From an uncultured Dorea sp. (GTDB lineage: Bacteria; Bacillota; Clostridia; Lachnospirales; Lachnospiraceae), in contig CAJUBG010000011.1 in assembly GCA_910584575.1 (NCBI GenBank), positions 1-64,000 of the forward strand: DNA of 64,000 nucleotides, read 5' to 3'. The notes below the pieces were generated by a model that saw only the letters and a program-made list of their open reading frames with translations, was not told the DNA's origin and searched no databases. Shown here one piece after another: positions 9,420 through 17,703 of this stretch. A program made the translations under genes and the position numbers. The stretch's first letter is position 1; every line of letters begins with the position of its first letter.

Positions 9420-10745
9420 TCAAATCTCCCAGTTAATATGATAGATTTTCGTTGGCCGTCCGCGCATATGCTCGGACTTCTGAAGCATAACCGAAGCCAG
9501 ACCTGCTGTCTCCAGCTTCTTTAAAATCCGGCTTGCCTCCCGAACGGTAATGTGGAAATTATCAGCCAGTTCACGGCTTGTAATCTCCCTTTTGTCAAGC
9601 ATGCATAACAGCCTGTTCAGCCTGTGAATCACCATGGTCGATAATGACGCCATCTTCGCTGCGGCCTGTATCTGCGGATTAACCATATCACTCGTGAGGA
9701 CTGTCCTTTTTTTATCCAAAGGCCCTGTCAGGCGCTTTTCTTCGTCCACCATAAAGGCTTCTCCCGATAATCCGGCTGCTTTGTAGGCAGCCTCCGCATT
9801 TTTCAATGCTTCCTCAATCGAGTTTCCTATTCCGTAGGAGACCGTTATCTCCAAATCCAAAATCTCCTCCAAATATTCGGAAAGTAAACTTTCCTGAAAA
9901 TTCCCCGTGAGATAAGCGACCACATTTTTCTCCGTAATCACCAGAAGTCCTTCCCTCTTTTTCTGTATCAAAAACTTTAAATCATGGTCCTTCGCAAAAT
10001 CCATAAGCGCTTTTTGGACGTTCAACTCCTGGTATTCACTCCAACTCCCCATCCCTTGTTTTCCAGGCGCCGCAAACACAACAGCAGGCAGATGTGCCGC
10101 AATTTTTTCAAGTTTAATCTTTGCCAGAAGATGCTCTACCATCTGGTGCGCATATTCATCCGTCGCCGCCGCAAACACACAGGGAATCTTTAATTCCTTA
10201 AGCTTCTTGACAATACTGCTGTAACGGCAGATTACCATATCAATCTTATCATCTTCCCATAGCTCTCGGATTTTTGCGACACACTTTTCCTCCACCTGGT
10301 AAAGCTCATTTACCGACGCCTGCGCAAGCCATTTATCAAAATAAGGGAACATATCGTCTACACTTTTATTCTCTACAAGCTCTAACACAGACGCATTGGG
10401 TGAAATACACACAAACACATCAAAAATAATCCGTTCCGGATCAATTGTGCGATTTTCAATCAGAAGGGAAAGCGGCACTTTATAAAAACTTTCATTATCC
10501 GTCCCAAGAGACAGGATCGGCTTTCGTACCCCCTTTACTTCACGCTTTAACACAGTTTCCACAACGATACCTGTCGTCAGCACACCGTCCGCCCACTGTT
10601 CATTAGCCCGATATAGCGCGCCAACCTCTGAGAAATGCCTGTATTCTACAACACGGTAGAGTAACTCCTGTGAATGTGATTTTAAAATATCATCCATATA
10701 TTGCGAAAGATAGTCGGATGTTAATACAAGAATCTGATAAGCCAT
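9420..10745 (-). CDS. Transcriptional regulator with C-terminal winged helix, divergent from the M20 operon
   Basis: 441 residues, not a family I can name with confidence. The N-terminal half looks like a ligand-sensing alpha/beta region. Residues about 220-330 have a degenerate cyclase-like look (VSYGIGNSIEEALKNAEAAY), as seen in some CdaR/PucR-type regulators. The C-terminal 70 residues form a winged helix (ITSRELADNFHITVREASRI, then LKKLETAGL). The ATG follows CAGGGAGGGGATTTT. Its divergent position next to the amidohydrolase and two membrane genes makes it their likely regulator, with the dyad at 10916-10936 as candidate operator. Confidence 0.7.
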   Translation of the reverse strand: MAYQILVLTSDYLSQYMDDILKSHSQELLYRVVEYRHFSEVGALYRANEQWADGVLTTGIVVETVLKREVKGVRKPILSLGTDNESFYKVPLSLLIENRTIDPERIIFDVFVCISPNASVLELVENKSVDDMFPYFDKWLAQASVNELYQVEEKCVAKIRELWEDDKIDMVICRYSSIVKKLKELKIPCVFAAATDEYAHQMVEHLLAKIKLEKIAAHLPAVVFAAPGKQGMGSWSEYQELNVQKALMDFAKDHDLKFLIQKKREGLLVITEKNVVAYLTGNFQESLLSEYLEEILDLEITVSYGIGNSIEEALKNAEAAYKAAGLSGEAFMVDEEKRLTGPLDKKRTVLTSDMVNPQIQAAAKMASLSTMVIHRLNRLLCMLDKREITSRELADNFHITVREASRILKKLETAGLASVMLQKSEHMRGRPTKIYHINWEI

Positions 10746-10883
10746 AAAATCCCCTCCCTGGTATCTATTATTACTTACTCACTTCCATAATTCAATAGAT
10801 TTATTCCTAAAATGAATATAGATAAAATTTTCACATTTTTTTTATATATTTTAGCTAAAATTTATTTTTTAAAGCAAATAAAC

Positions 10884-10912
10884 TTGCCTAATTTATAGAA
10901 ACCATTTATACT
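10884..10912 (+). promoter_or_regulatory. Promoter of the M20 hydrolase operon
   Basis: TTGCCT (10884-10889), a 17-base spacer and TATACT (10907-10912), 55 bases before the start codon. Confidence 0.6.
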
Positions 10913-10915
10913 CTA

Positions 10916-10936
10916 TTTAAAGAACTGTTCTTTAAA
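10916..10936. promoter_or_regulatory. Perfect dyad over the predicted transcription start, likely operator
   Basis: TTTAAAGAAC, one central base and GTTCTTTAAA: two perfect 10-base arms directly after the -10 element of the M20 operon promoter. The divergent gene at 9420-10745 is the obvious candidate for the protein that binds it. Confidence 0.55.
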
Positions 10937-10966
10937 TATTCCTTAAATGTAAAAAAGGAGGGCATA

Positions 10967-12193
10967 ATGATGACAAGTGAACAACTATTAACAGAAGCCA
11001 AAGGATACGAAAACGACTTCGTAAAAAACCGCCGCTATCTTCACGCACATGCAGAAACAGGATTTGATTTATCCGAGACTCTTGCGTATGTCAAAGGTAA
11101 ATTGGCCGCAATGGGCTATGAACCAAGAGAATGTGGAAAAGCAGGTCTTACCGTAACCGCAGGCGGTAAAAATCCTGGAAAGGTATTCTTAATCCGCGGA
11201 GACATGGACGCACTTCCCATTCCGGAGGAAGCCGACGTGGAATTTCCGTCTGAAAACGGGAAAATGCATGCATGCGGACATGATATGCATACAGCTATGC
11301 TGCTTGGCGCTGCCAGGCTTCTGAAGGATCATGAGGATGAGATTAATGGAACCGTAAAGCTAATGTTTCAGCCTGCTGAGGAAATCTTTGAAGGCGCAAA
11401 AGACATGATTGATGCAGGCGTATTGAATCATCCTGACGTGGACGCCGCACTGATGATTCATGTTATGGCCGGTCTTCCGTTTCCGGCAGGAACCGTAGTT
11501 GCCTGTGACGGAGGTGTAAGCGCGCCGGCTGCCGACTATTTTGAAATTAAGGTGCAGGGAAAGGGGTGCCATGGCTCTATGCCTAACGCCGGAGTTGACC
11601 CTGTGACCGTAGCGGCGCATATTATCACGGCGCTTCAGGAAATCCACGCAAGAGAGCTCTCTCTGGCAGACGAAGCCGTACTCACCATCGGAACCGTCCA
11701 CGCCGGACTTGCGGCAAATGTTATCCCTGATACGGTAGAAATGAGTGGTACGATACGTACATACGACGAAGATATCCGAACATTTATAAAAACAAGGATG
11801 GAGGATATTGTAAATAATATCGGAGCCGCTTTCCGCGCCGACGCAAAGGTCATTCATGGCAAGGGATGCCCTGTTCTTGAAAACGATGCCGAGCTTTCCG
11901 CATGTACAGTCCGCTATCTCCAGGAAATCTTAGGCCCCCAGAAAGCATTTTCACAAGGACAGCTTACAGCTATGGCAGGCGGCAAGACGCCTAAAACCGT
12001 CGGCTCTGAGGACTTTGCATATGTAAGCCAAAAGGTGCCGTCTATTATGCTGGCTCTGGCGGCAGGGCATCCGGATAAAGGCTACTGCTTTCCGCAGCAT
12101 CACCCAAAGGTAAGGTTCGACGAGGAGGTGCTTGCGCCTGGAAGCGCGGTTTACGCCTATACCGCCATGCGGTGGCTTGAAGAACACAGATAA
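10967..12193 (+). CDS. M20-family amidohydrolase (N-acyl-amino acid / hippurate hydrolase type)
   Basis: 408 residues of the M20D (carboxypeptidase Ss1/IAA-amino acid hydrolase) type, cytoplasmic metal-dependent amidases that cleave N-acyl amino acids. Metal-site motifs are visible: GDMDALPIPEE, MHACGHDMHTAMLLGAA, FQPAEE and a C-terminal SEDFAY. A lid/dimerisation domain occupies the middle (KGCHGSMPNAGVDP). The ribosome site AAGGAGGGCATA precedes two adjacent ATG codons; the first is used here. Two membrane proteins follow in the same operon, which suggests import of the substrate or export of the product. Confidence 0.93.
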   Translation: MMTSEQLLTEAKGYENDFVKNRRYLHAHAETGFDLSETLAYVKGKLAAMGYEPRECGKAGLTVTAGGKNPGKVFLIRGDMDALPIPEEADVEFPSENGKMHACGHDMHTAMLLGAARLLKDHEDEINGTVKLMFQPAEEIFEGAKDMIDAGVLNHPDVDAALMIHVMAGLPFPAGTVVACDGGVSAPAADYFEIKVQGKGCHGSMPNAGVDPVTVAAHIITALQEIHARELSLADEAVLTIGTVHAGLAANVIPDTVEMSGTIRTYDEDIRTFIKTRMEDIVNNIGAAFRADAKVIHGKGCPVLENDAELSACTVRYLQEILGPQKAFSQGQLTAMAGGKTPKTVGSEDFAYVSQKVPSIMLALAAGHPDKGYCFPQHHPKVRFDEEVLAPGSAVYAYTAMRWLEEHR

Positions 12194-12227
12194 ATTCAGA
12201 CACACAAATCGAAAGGAATGATAAATT

Positions 12228-12938
12228 ATGAAGGAAATTATTAACAGCCCATTGTTGACTACTTTAATCGTAATTGGACTCATTTATATCGCCTGCTTCT
12301 CTCTTATCTATTTGAAAAAGGCATATGCACACTGTCTTGAGCTTGGAATCAGCAAAGAAAAATTAAAAACGGTTATCAAATCAAGCCTGTTTTTCTCAAT
12401 CGTACCGAGCCTTTCCATTGTAGTCGGCTTGTTTGTTCTGATACCGGTTCTCGGAACTGTATGGTCCTGGTGGAGACTTTCCGTAATCGGCTCACTCTCC
12501 TATGAGACTATGATTTCCAGCAGCGTTGCCTCTGCAATCGGTTTTGAATCCAGCGTCCAGATGTTAGAGCAGGCAACCGCCAGGCAGTTCGGCGTTGTTA
12601 TGATTCTTATGAGTGTGGGAATGTTAAGCGGTTTCTTCGTATTAATCCCGCTTGGCAAGAAGCTCTGTATGAGCGTTCAGAAAACAGAAAATGCCAGCAC
12701 ATGGAAATACGTCTTAAGCGGTGTTTTCATGATGTGCCTGTTCTCCGTATATGTACCGGTTCTCTTAATCGGCGACACAATCCAGGCTTTGGTAATGATT
12801 ACAGGTCTTATCATTGCAGTAGCCCTTGGCGTCCTGGCTTCAAAGCCGCGGCTTAAATGGCTTGGTGATTTTATCATGGCATTTTCCATGATTGGCGGTA
12901 TGGTGTCATCACTTCTCTGGGTTAAATTATTTTCATAA
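12228..12938 (+). CDS. Uncharacterised membrane protein, DUF5058-like
   Basis: 236 residues with about six hydrophobic helices and no signal peptide or known catalytic motif. It resembles proteins listed as DUF5058, recalled from memory and not checked. It follows the amidohydrolase by 34 bases and precedes a second membrane protein by 12 bases, each with a strong ribosome site. The pair together may form a two-subunit permease for the amidohydrolase substrate; that is inference from operon structure only. Confidence 0.75.
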   Translation: MKEIINSPLLTTLIVIGLIYIACFSLIYLKKAYAHCLELGISKEKLKTVIKSSLFFSIVPSLSIVVGLFVLIPVLGTVWSWWRLSVIGSLSYETMISSSVASAIGFESSVQMLEQATARQFGVVMILMSVGMLSGFFVLIPLGKKLCMSVQKTENASTWKYVLSGVFMMCLFSVYVPVLLIGDTIQALVMITGLIIAVALGVLASKPRLKWLGDFIMAFSMIGGMVSSLLWVKLFS

Positions 12939-12950
12939 GGGGGTTTTATT

Positions 12951-13715
12951 ATGGGTAAAAATAAAAATAGCGAAACTTTAGATTCCTTCCAGAAATGGTC
13001 TCACAGTTGGGGACGTATCGGAACTGTAATTGCCTTGGTGTATATGGTTGCCATCCCCTTTGTTGTCCTGAGCGTTTATGACGCAGTTCCATCCTTTGGG
13101 GAGGTATTCAACGTAGCAACCTTCAGTATTCTGCTCATCTATGTTCCTGTCGGAATCTCAGAGGCAATCAGCTATACGCCTATTATGGGAAGCTCTGCAT
13201 ATCTGGGCTTTATCACAGGAAATATTATGAATCTTAAGCTGCCCTGTGCAGTAAATGCGATTAAGCTGGCAGATACGGACCAGAATACTCCGGAGGGTGA
13301 TGCTGTCGCATCCGTGGCAATCGCTGTGTCCTCCATTATGACCATTATTATTCTGGCTATCGCAGCGCTTTTAAGCACAAGAATCAGCTTCTTCTTTGAG
13401 ATACCGCAGGTAAAAACTGCCTCTAACTACATTATTCCGGCACTGTTCGGATGTATGACTCTTGGCCTTTTCTCCAGCACAAGCTCAGGGGACAAGGTTG
13501 TAAAGGGCGGCGTAAAGGGTGTACTGCCGGTTATAATTATCATCTCTGTACTTGCACTGGTTGTTCGTGTTACCAGCGGCGGCTCACTGTTCGGAATGGT
13601 AGGCTTCCTTATTATAGGCTCCCTTCCGATTGGAATTATTACCTCTCGTATTCTCTGGAAGAAGGGGATTATTACTGTGGAGGATAATCCGCAGGCAGTA
13701 AAGAAAAGCGAATAA
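12951..13715 (+). CDS. Uncharacterised membrane protein, partner of the preceding gene
   Basis: 254 residues with about seven hydrophobic helices. The N-terminus is hydrophilic, followed by a helix at about 24-43. A stretch KLADTDQNTPEGDAVASVAI lies between two helices and could be a functional loop. The gene starts 12 bases after the DUF5058-like gene behind an AAGGGGGTTTTATT ribosome site. I do not recognise the family. It is last in the operon before a large hairpin. Confidence 0.72.
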   Translation: MGKNKNSETLDSFQKWSHSWGRIGTVIALVYMVAIPFVVLSVYDAVPSFGEVFNVATFSILLIYVPVGISEAISYTPIMGSSAYLGFITGNIMNLKLPCAVNAIKLADTDQNTPEGDAVASVAIAVSSIMTIIILAIAALLSTRISFFFEIPQVKTASNYIIPALFGCMTLGLFSSTSSGDKVVKGGVKGVLPVIIIISVLALVVRVTSGGSLFGMVGFLIIGSLPIGIITSRILWKKGIITVEDNPQAVKKSE

Positions 13716-13730
13716 AATGCTATAACAAGC

Positions 13731-13765
13731 AGCCAGGAAGTCCACTGATTCATGACTTCCTGGCT
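13731..13765. terminator. Perfect hairpin between the M20 operon and the convergent cupin gene
   Basis: AGCCAGGAAGTC (13731-13742) pairs perfectly with GACTTCCTGGCT (13754-13765). T-tracts are weak on both sides (CTTAAA on plus), so it is probably a bidirectional but imperfect terminator. Confidence 0.55.
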
Positions 13766-13787
13766 CTTAAACACATTCACAGACCCG

Positions 13788-14111
13788 TTAAAATGAAACC
13801 GTAAGCTGCATCTTAAACCGTTCTTCTCCAAATACGGCATGGGGGACATCCTTGGGCATAATCAATGTCTCACCCTCTTCGAGAATGAAAACCTCTCCGC
13901 CAACCGTAAATCTTCCCTTGCCCTCCAACACAGTAACCATAGCGTCGCCGCCGGATGCATGGGTTGAAATCTCCTCTCCCTTATCAAAAGAAAAAATTGT
14001 CATGCTGACGGAGGCATTCTGAACCAACGTCATGCTGACTACCTGGCCTGGCTGGTAGTCTACCATATCTTTAAGCTTCAGACACTTTTGCTTCTCAATA
14101 TTCTTATACAT
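13788..14111 (-). CDS. Small cupin-domain protein
   Basis: 107 residues forming one cupin_2 barrel. Motif 1 is only partly kept (ISTHASGGDAMVTVLEGKGRF; one His where GX5HXH is usual) and motif 2 carries the DVPHAVF His. Metal ligands are therefore fewer than in a typical enzyme. The ribosome site is AGGAGGAAATAAG. Single-cupin proteins often bind small molecules or act as simple isomerases; no specific role can be given. Confidence 0.85.
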   Translation of the reverse strand: MYKNIEKQKCLKLKDMVDYQPGQVVSMTLVQNASVSMTIFSFDKGEEISTHASGGDAMVTVLEGKGRFTVGGEVFILEEGETLIMPKDVPHAVFGEERFKMQLTVSF

Positions 14112-14146
14112 CTTATTTCCTCCTGAAACATTAGTCTATGCTAATT

Positions 14147-14174
14147 AGTATAACACAGAGAGGTAGTTTTACAA
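14147..14174 (-). promoter_or_regulatory. Promoter of the cupin gene
   Basis: On the minus strand TTGTAA (14169-14174), a 16-base spacer and TATACT (14147-14152). It starts within seven bases of the end of glycan block 1, so the cupin gene is a separate unit. Confidence 0.45.
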
Positions 14175-14180
14175 GCTACT

Positions 14181-14849
14181 CTACCCAAATTTTAATTCCC
14201 TTATATTCTGCAAAGTTTCCCCATATGGTTTACTCTTTCCAAACAGCAATGTCGTCCCCAACACAAAGCCATCCACATTCTTCGGTGCAAAATTCCGTAT
14301 CTTATCCTCGCTGCAGGCGCCGTCCCAGTATACTTTAAAGTTCATTTCCTCTTTTAAGGGCAGCAGATTATTAATCTTTTTCCCTACATATGGGAGATAC
14401 ATCTGCCCCGCATTTCCCGGATTCACAGACATAACCAGCACCTTCTTGACTATGCGCAGCATTTCATATACTGTTTCTATGCTTGTTCCAGGATTTATAG
14501 CAATTCCCGGAATCATCCCCGCATTAATAATCTTCTGCAAAGTTGTTGACGGATGATACTCTGCTTCCGGATGTATGTAAACCGTATCTCCTTTTCGCAG
14601 CCTCCCCAAAAATATTTCAATATTGTTGTTTGGATGTTCAATCATCAGATGTATATCCAACGGTTTTTTCGTCGCAGACGCTATGTACGCCATATCGTTA
14701 AGAGACATGGCAAAATTCGGCACATAACGCCCGTCCATGATATCTATATGAAAAGAATCTATGCCTCCGGCCTCTAATTCCCTCACTTCCTTTTCCAGAT
14801 TTCCATAATTTGCACACATCATTGATGCCATAAGTTCAAATTTCATCAT
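14181..14849 (-). CDS. Ribulose-phosphate 3-epimerase homologue in the glycan block
   Basis: 222-residue TIM-barrel protein of the RPE family. The family motifs are recognisable: FHIDIMDGRYVPNF with the metal-binding His/Asp, IHLMIEHP, and VMSVNPGNAGQ, where the usual form is VNPGFGGQ. The last Asp motif is altered (YWDGACS instead of VDGGI), which suggests a substrate other than ribulose 5-phosphate or a specialised role. It is the last gene of the block and overlaps the previous stop (ATGA). With the SIS isomerase and the nucleotidyltransferase-kinase fusion it may divert pentose phosphate into a glycan precursor. Confidence 0.85.
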   Translation of the reverse strand: MMKFELMASMMCANYGNLEKEVRELEAGGIDSFHIDIMDGRYVPNFAMSLNDMAYIASATKKPLDIHLMIEHPNNNIEIFLGRLRKGDTVYIHPEAEYHPSTTLQKIINAGMIPGIAINPGTSIETVYEMLRIVKKVLVMSVNPGNAGQMYLPYVGKKINNLLPLKEEMNFKVYWDGACSEDKIRNFAPKNVDGFVLGTTLLFGKSKPYGETLQNIRELKFG

Positions 14850-16096
14850 TCATTTTCCTTTCTATCCCCTTCCTGCAATACTTCTCCTACAACAACATTA
14901 TTCCATCCCTCTATGGCGTACATATCTATCGCTTTCCATTTCGTATCGCAGTAATTATAATCCGGATACAATGCCGTTTTTTCACATCTTGCATACTTTA
15001 GTATGTCGCAGAGTCCACTCCGGATTCCGATAAAAGTACCTGCATACTCTACGACAGACTGTAATTCTGAAATCCGCGGGCTTATTGCCTCTGTACCGTC
15101 CAGGGGCAGTTCATCTCCCGCTACATTGGTAAGGCATTGATATCCCTTTTTCTTATAATCCCGGACAATTTCATCCCAAAAAGCCTTAGGCAGCGTTGTG
15201 ATGGACTTTGCATAAGGCGAAAAGACAACTGCGCCTCCTTTACTAATATTACATAGTTTAGGATACGTCCTCATCCCAGTCGGCATGATTGGCCTGGTAT
15301 TTTCTGAGAGTCCAAAAACTCCACAGCGATAAATTTTCTCTAAGGGAATGCATTTTATATACAAGGCTTTGTGGAGATTTACCACGTACGGCCTGTCCTG
15401 ATGGGCAATAAAAAAACGGGAATCCCGCGTATAAAGACAAGCCTGTACCAACTCGTCCATGTCCTTTTGGTTATATTTCTCTGCCAAAACCCCCTCAAAT
15501 AAAGACACTGCTTCTGCACAGGCATTTCCTGTAACACAAACAATATATCTTTCTATCTTTCTATTTTTCAAGAAATATGGCAGGTATGACATGGTAAAAA
15601 AAACGTCTCCCAATGCAGAAAAAGGACATAATATTTTGAAATACTCCGGATACTTTTTTTCCAATTCTTGCTTCACAGTAATGCCGCGTTTTATGCGCCG
15701 CGCTTTTCTTCTGATTGTATCCTCTGTAAGAGAATATTCTGCATATGAGTTGTAATCCACCAGCTTTTCTATACGACCTGCAAAACCAAGTGTTCTTAAT
15801 TGTTTTGCCATGGACGAATAAGCTCTTGCCGCAATAAGAACTATTGTATGTTCTGTATTTGATTCCAATATGGTATCTGGCGGCGATATGGGAATATTTC
15901 TGTATCTTGCTCCGTGCTTTGATATATTATTGTCCAAAATACTGCGGATTCTATACTTCCGTTCTATCAGCAAATCAATCAGAGTTTCTGTTGCATTGCA
16001 GTGGCCAAACAAATATATGGCTTTGTCTTTCAACAAAGTTTCTTTTTCCAGATTATCCAAATTCCTGGCCATTTCTTCATAGTGCATCTTATCCAT
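14846..16096 (-). CDS. GT9-like glycosyltransferase with N-terminal Rossmann module
   Basis: 416 residues. Residues about 25-110 match the shared Rossmann-like module but with a changed hallmark (YLFGHCNATETL instead of YGAG). The rest resembles a heptosyltransferase/ADP-heptose LPS transferase fold: SALGDVFFTMSYLPYF, PYAKSITTLPKAFWDEI, and GIRSGLCDILKYA near the C-terminus, which corresponds to the donor-binding loop. Such enzymes move an activated sugar in the cytoplasm. The ribosome site is GAGGGATAACAATTC. The acceptor and donor are not known. Confidence 0.65.
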   Translation of the reverse strand: MDKMHYEEMARNLDNLEKETLLKDKAIYLFGHCNATETLIDLLIERKYRIRSILDNNISKHGARYRNIPISPPDTILESNTEHTIVLIAARAYSSMAKQLRTLGFAGRIEKLVDYNSYAEYSLTEDTIRRKARRIKRGITVKQELEKKYPEYFKILCPFSALGDVFFTMSYLPYFLKNRKIERYIVCVTGNACAEAVSLFEGVLAEKYNQKDMDELVQACLYTRDSRFFIAHQDRPYVVNLHKALYIKCIPLEKIYRCGVFGLSENTRPIMPTGMRTYPKLCNISKGGAVVFSPYAKSITTLPKAFWDEIVRDYKKKGYQCLTNVAGDELPLDGTEAISPRISELQSVVEYAGTFIGIRSGLCDILKYARCEKTALYPDYNYCDTKWKAIDMYAIEGWNNVVVGEVLQEGDRKENE

Positions 16097-16110
16097 GAAT
16101 TGTTATCCCT

Positions 16111-16482
16111 CTAACTAAGCAAAGCCTGCCATGCTTCCTGAAGCGTCAGCAGACCTGTTTCTACATAATTGAAAATATTGGGGAAAGATGTATTGTCATC
16201 TGTAATCATAGAGAAATTATCTGTAAATTCGTAAGAAAAATAAAGATTACATAAATTTTGACTTTCCTCGTTACTAACATTTTTTACAAAAAAAATACTA
16301 TTTTGTACTTTATCATAATTTGCAATTATAAACATATTTTTTTTGTCTTTCATATTTACTGTTTTTAATGCAAGAGTCAAACTCCTATTATATACTGAAT
16401 CAAAATACGGCAAAAATAATATTATATCGTATTTCTCAATTAACTTTTCCAACTCCGTTCTATATGTTTTTTGTATAGTCAT
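16111..16482 (-). CDS. Small protein of unknown function in the glycan block
   Basis: 123 residues with no recognised domain, no membrane helix and no signal peptide. The sequence is AT-rich and contains a predicted alpha/beta core (YDIILFLPYFDSVYNRSLTL, KNMFIIANYD). Its start overlaps the 3' end of the beta-propeller-like gene by 23 bases, so it is translated from the same transcript. A lone small subunit or accessory protein for its neighbours is the best guess. Confidence 0.6.
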   Translation of the reverse strand: MTIQKTYRTELEKLIEKYDIILFLPYFDSVYNRSLTLALKTVNMKDKKNMFIIANYDKVQNSIFFVKNVSNEESQNLCNLYFSYEFTDNFSMITDDNTSFPNIFNYVETGLLTLQEAWQALLS

Positions 16483-17680
16483 AAATCTTTTTTCCTATTT
16501 TTCTCCCTTGCCCACTATCTTGTAACGACTTCAATATACTTAATTCAACACACTTCAAATAGTCTCTTTGAGGAAAAGAGTCATATTCCCCAAAAACTCT
16601 TTCTTTCAAAGTCGTATACTTTCCTAAACAACTTATATTTTCCGCCTTAGGATAATGTCGCTTTGAATACAAATAAAAACTTTTGATTTCTTCTCTTTCA
16701 AAATCATATCTATAAATCCCATAATCTGCACCATTTACAAAGGTTAGAACATAATCTTGATAGAAATATGCAGTTGCCGTGTCATAGCTATACACATTTT
16801 TATCTTTTTCTTTTGATATTATTCTGGACAATTCCTCTATTTTTTCCATTTTTCCATTTTGAATATTTAACAAAATAAATTGGTTCGCCAATGCAGGAAC
16901 CAATAATAACCTATTACCATATCTAAAAAATGTTTGAAACGGCACAGCCGGATATTTTAAATCTTCTGGATAGTCAATATACTCTATTATTTTTTTTGTT
17001 TTTGTATTATAACGGATAATTCCTCCAGATATTACAGGGCCTAACCAGATATCATCATTTACTTTTGCAATGCCAGCATACCCGTCAGATTTAGATGGAA
17101 CGACTATAATTTCACTTTCATGGCTTCTCAAATTAATCTTTATAACTGCATTCATACATCCGCATGAACAATAGGCTATATCATTTTCAATTTTCATATC
17201 TGTAATATACGGTTGAGCAATGAGACTTAGCCTATCTAGCTTCTGAACAAAATCAGTAATATATCTTATCTCAAATGTTTTTATATTCAAAATAACCATA
17301 GCAGGATAATTACATGGCATCATAATAATTTCTTTGTTATATAATACAGATTTCCAAAATTTATGTTGCTCCATTGCAATTTTTTGCTTTCCAAAACAAG
17401 AAACTTCTTTTAAAAATATTTTACTAAACTTTTCAAACTTTATATCATATACTGCAATACTAATAGCATTATGCGGAATTAAGAATATTTTTTCTCCTAC
17501 CTTGAATATAGAAGAATATAATCTAAACTGGTATTCTAATTCTCCAGGTATTTTGCCTAAAAAATTAACCTCCTGTGTAGTATTATCCCTACAATATAAA
17601 CCATTATGATCAAATGCTGAAAACCAAAATTTATCTCCTTCTTCCCAAAAAAATTCATATGATAATCTACACGCTTCCAT
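16460..17680 (-). CDS. Beta-propeller-like protein of unknown function (copy 1)
   Basis: 406 residues, no signal peptide, composed of repeated beta-rich units (for example NGLYCRDNTTQEVNFL, YPAMVILNIKTFEIRYITDF, GGIIRYNTKTKKIIEYIDY, NQFILLNIQNGKMEKIEEL), as in Kelch/WD-like propellers. It is clearly related over its length to the protein at 52269-53510: both have HKFW-S--YN, YPA-V-LNI-T-E--Y-TD-V, and CC-NA--K-DL or CMNAVIKINL blocks. The ribosome site is AAGGAGAACTTATCCAA. The function is unknown; it could be a lyase-like enzyme or a scaffold for the glycan machinery. Confidence 0.7.
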   Translation of the reverse strand: MEACRLSYEFFWEEGDKFWFSAFDHNGLYCRDNTTQEVNFLGKIPGELEYQFRLYSSIFKVGEKIFLIPHNAISIAVYDIKFEKFSKIFLKEVSCFGKQKIAMEQHKFWKSVLYNKEIIMMPCNYPAMVILNIKTFEIRYITDFVQKLDRLSLIAQPYITDMKIENDIAYCSCGCMNAVIKINLRSHESEIIVVPSKSDGYAGIAKVNDDIWLGPVISGGIIRYNTKTKKIIEYIDYPEDLKYPAVPFQTFFRYGNRLLLVPALANQFILLNIQNGKMEKIEELSRIISKEKDKNVYSYDTATAYFYQDYVLTFVNGADYGIYRYDFEREEIKSFYLYSKRHYPKAENISCLGKYTTLKERVFGEYDSFPQRDYLKCVELSILKSLQDSGQGRKIGKKIYDYTKNI

Positions 17681-17703
17681 TTGGATAAGTTCTCCTTATT
17701 CAA

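Noticed and set aside
14181..14210. Terminator after the last gene of glycan block 1
   Set aside because: Only a five-base GGTAG/CTACC pairing with a long loop is found; too weak to call.
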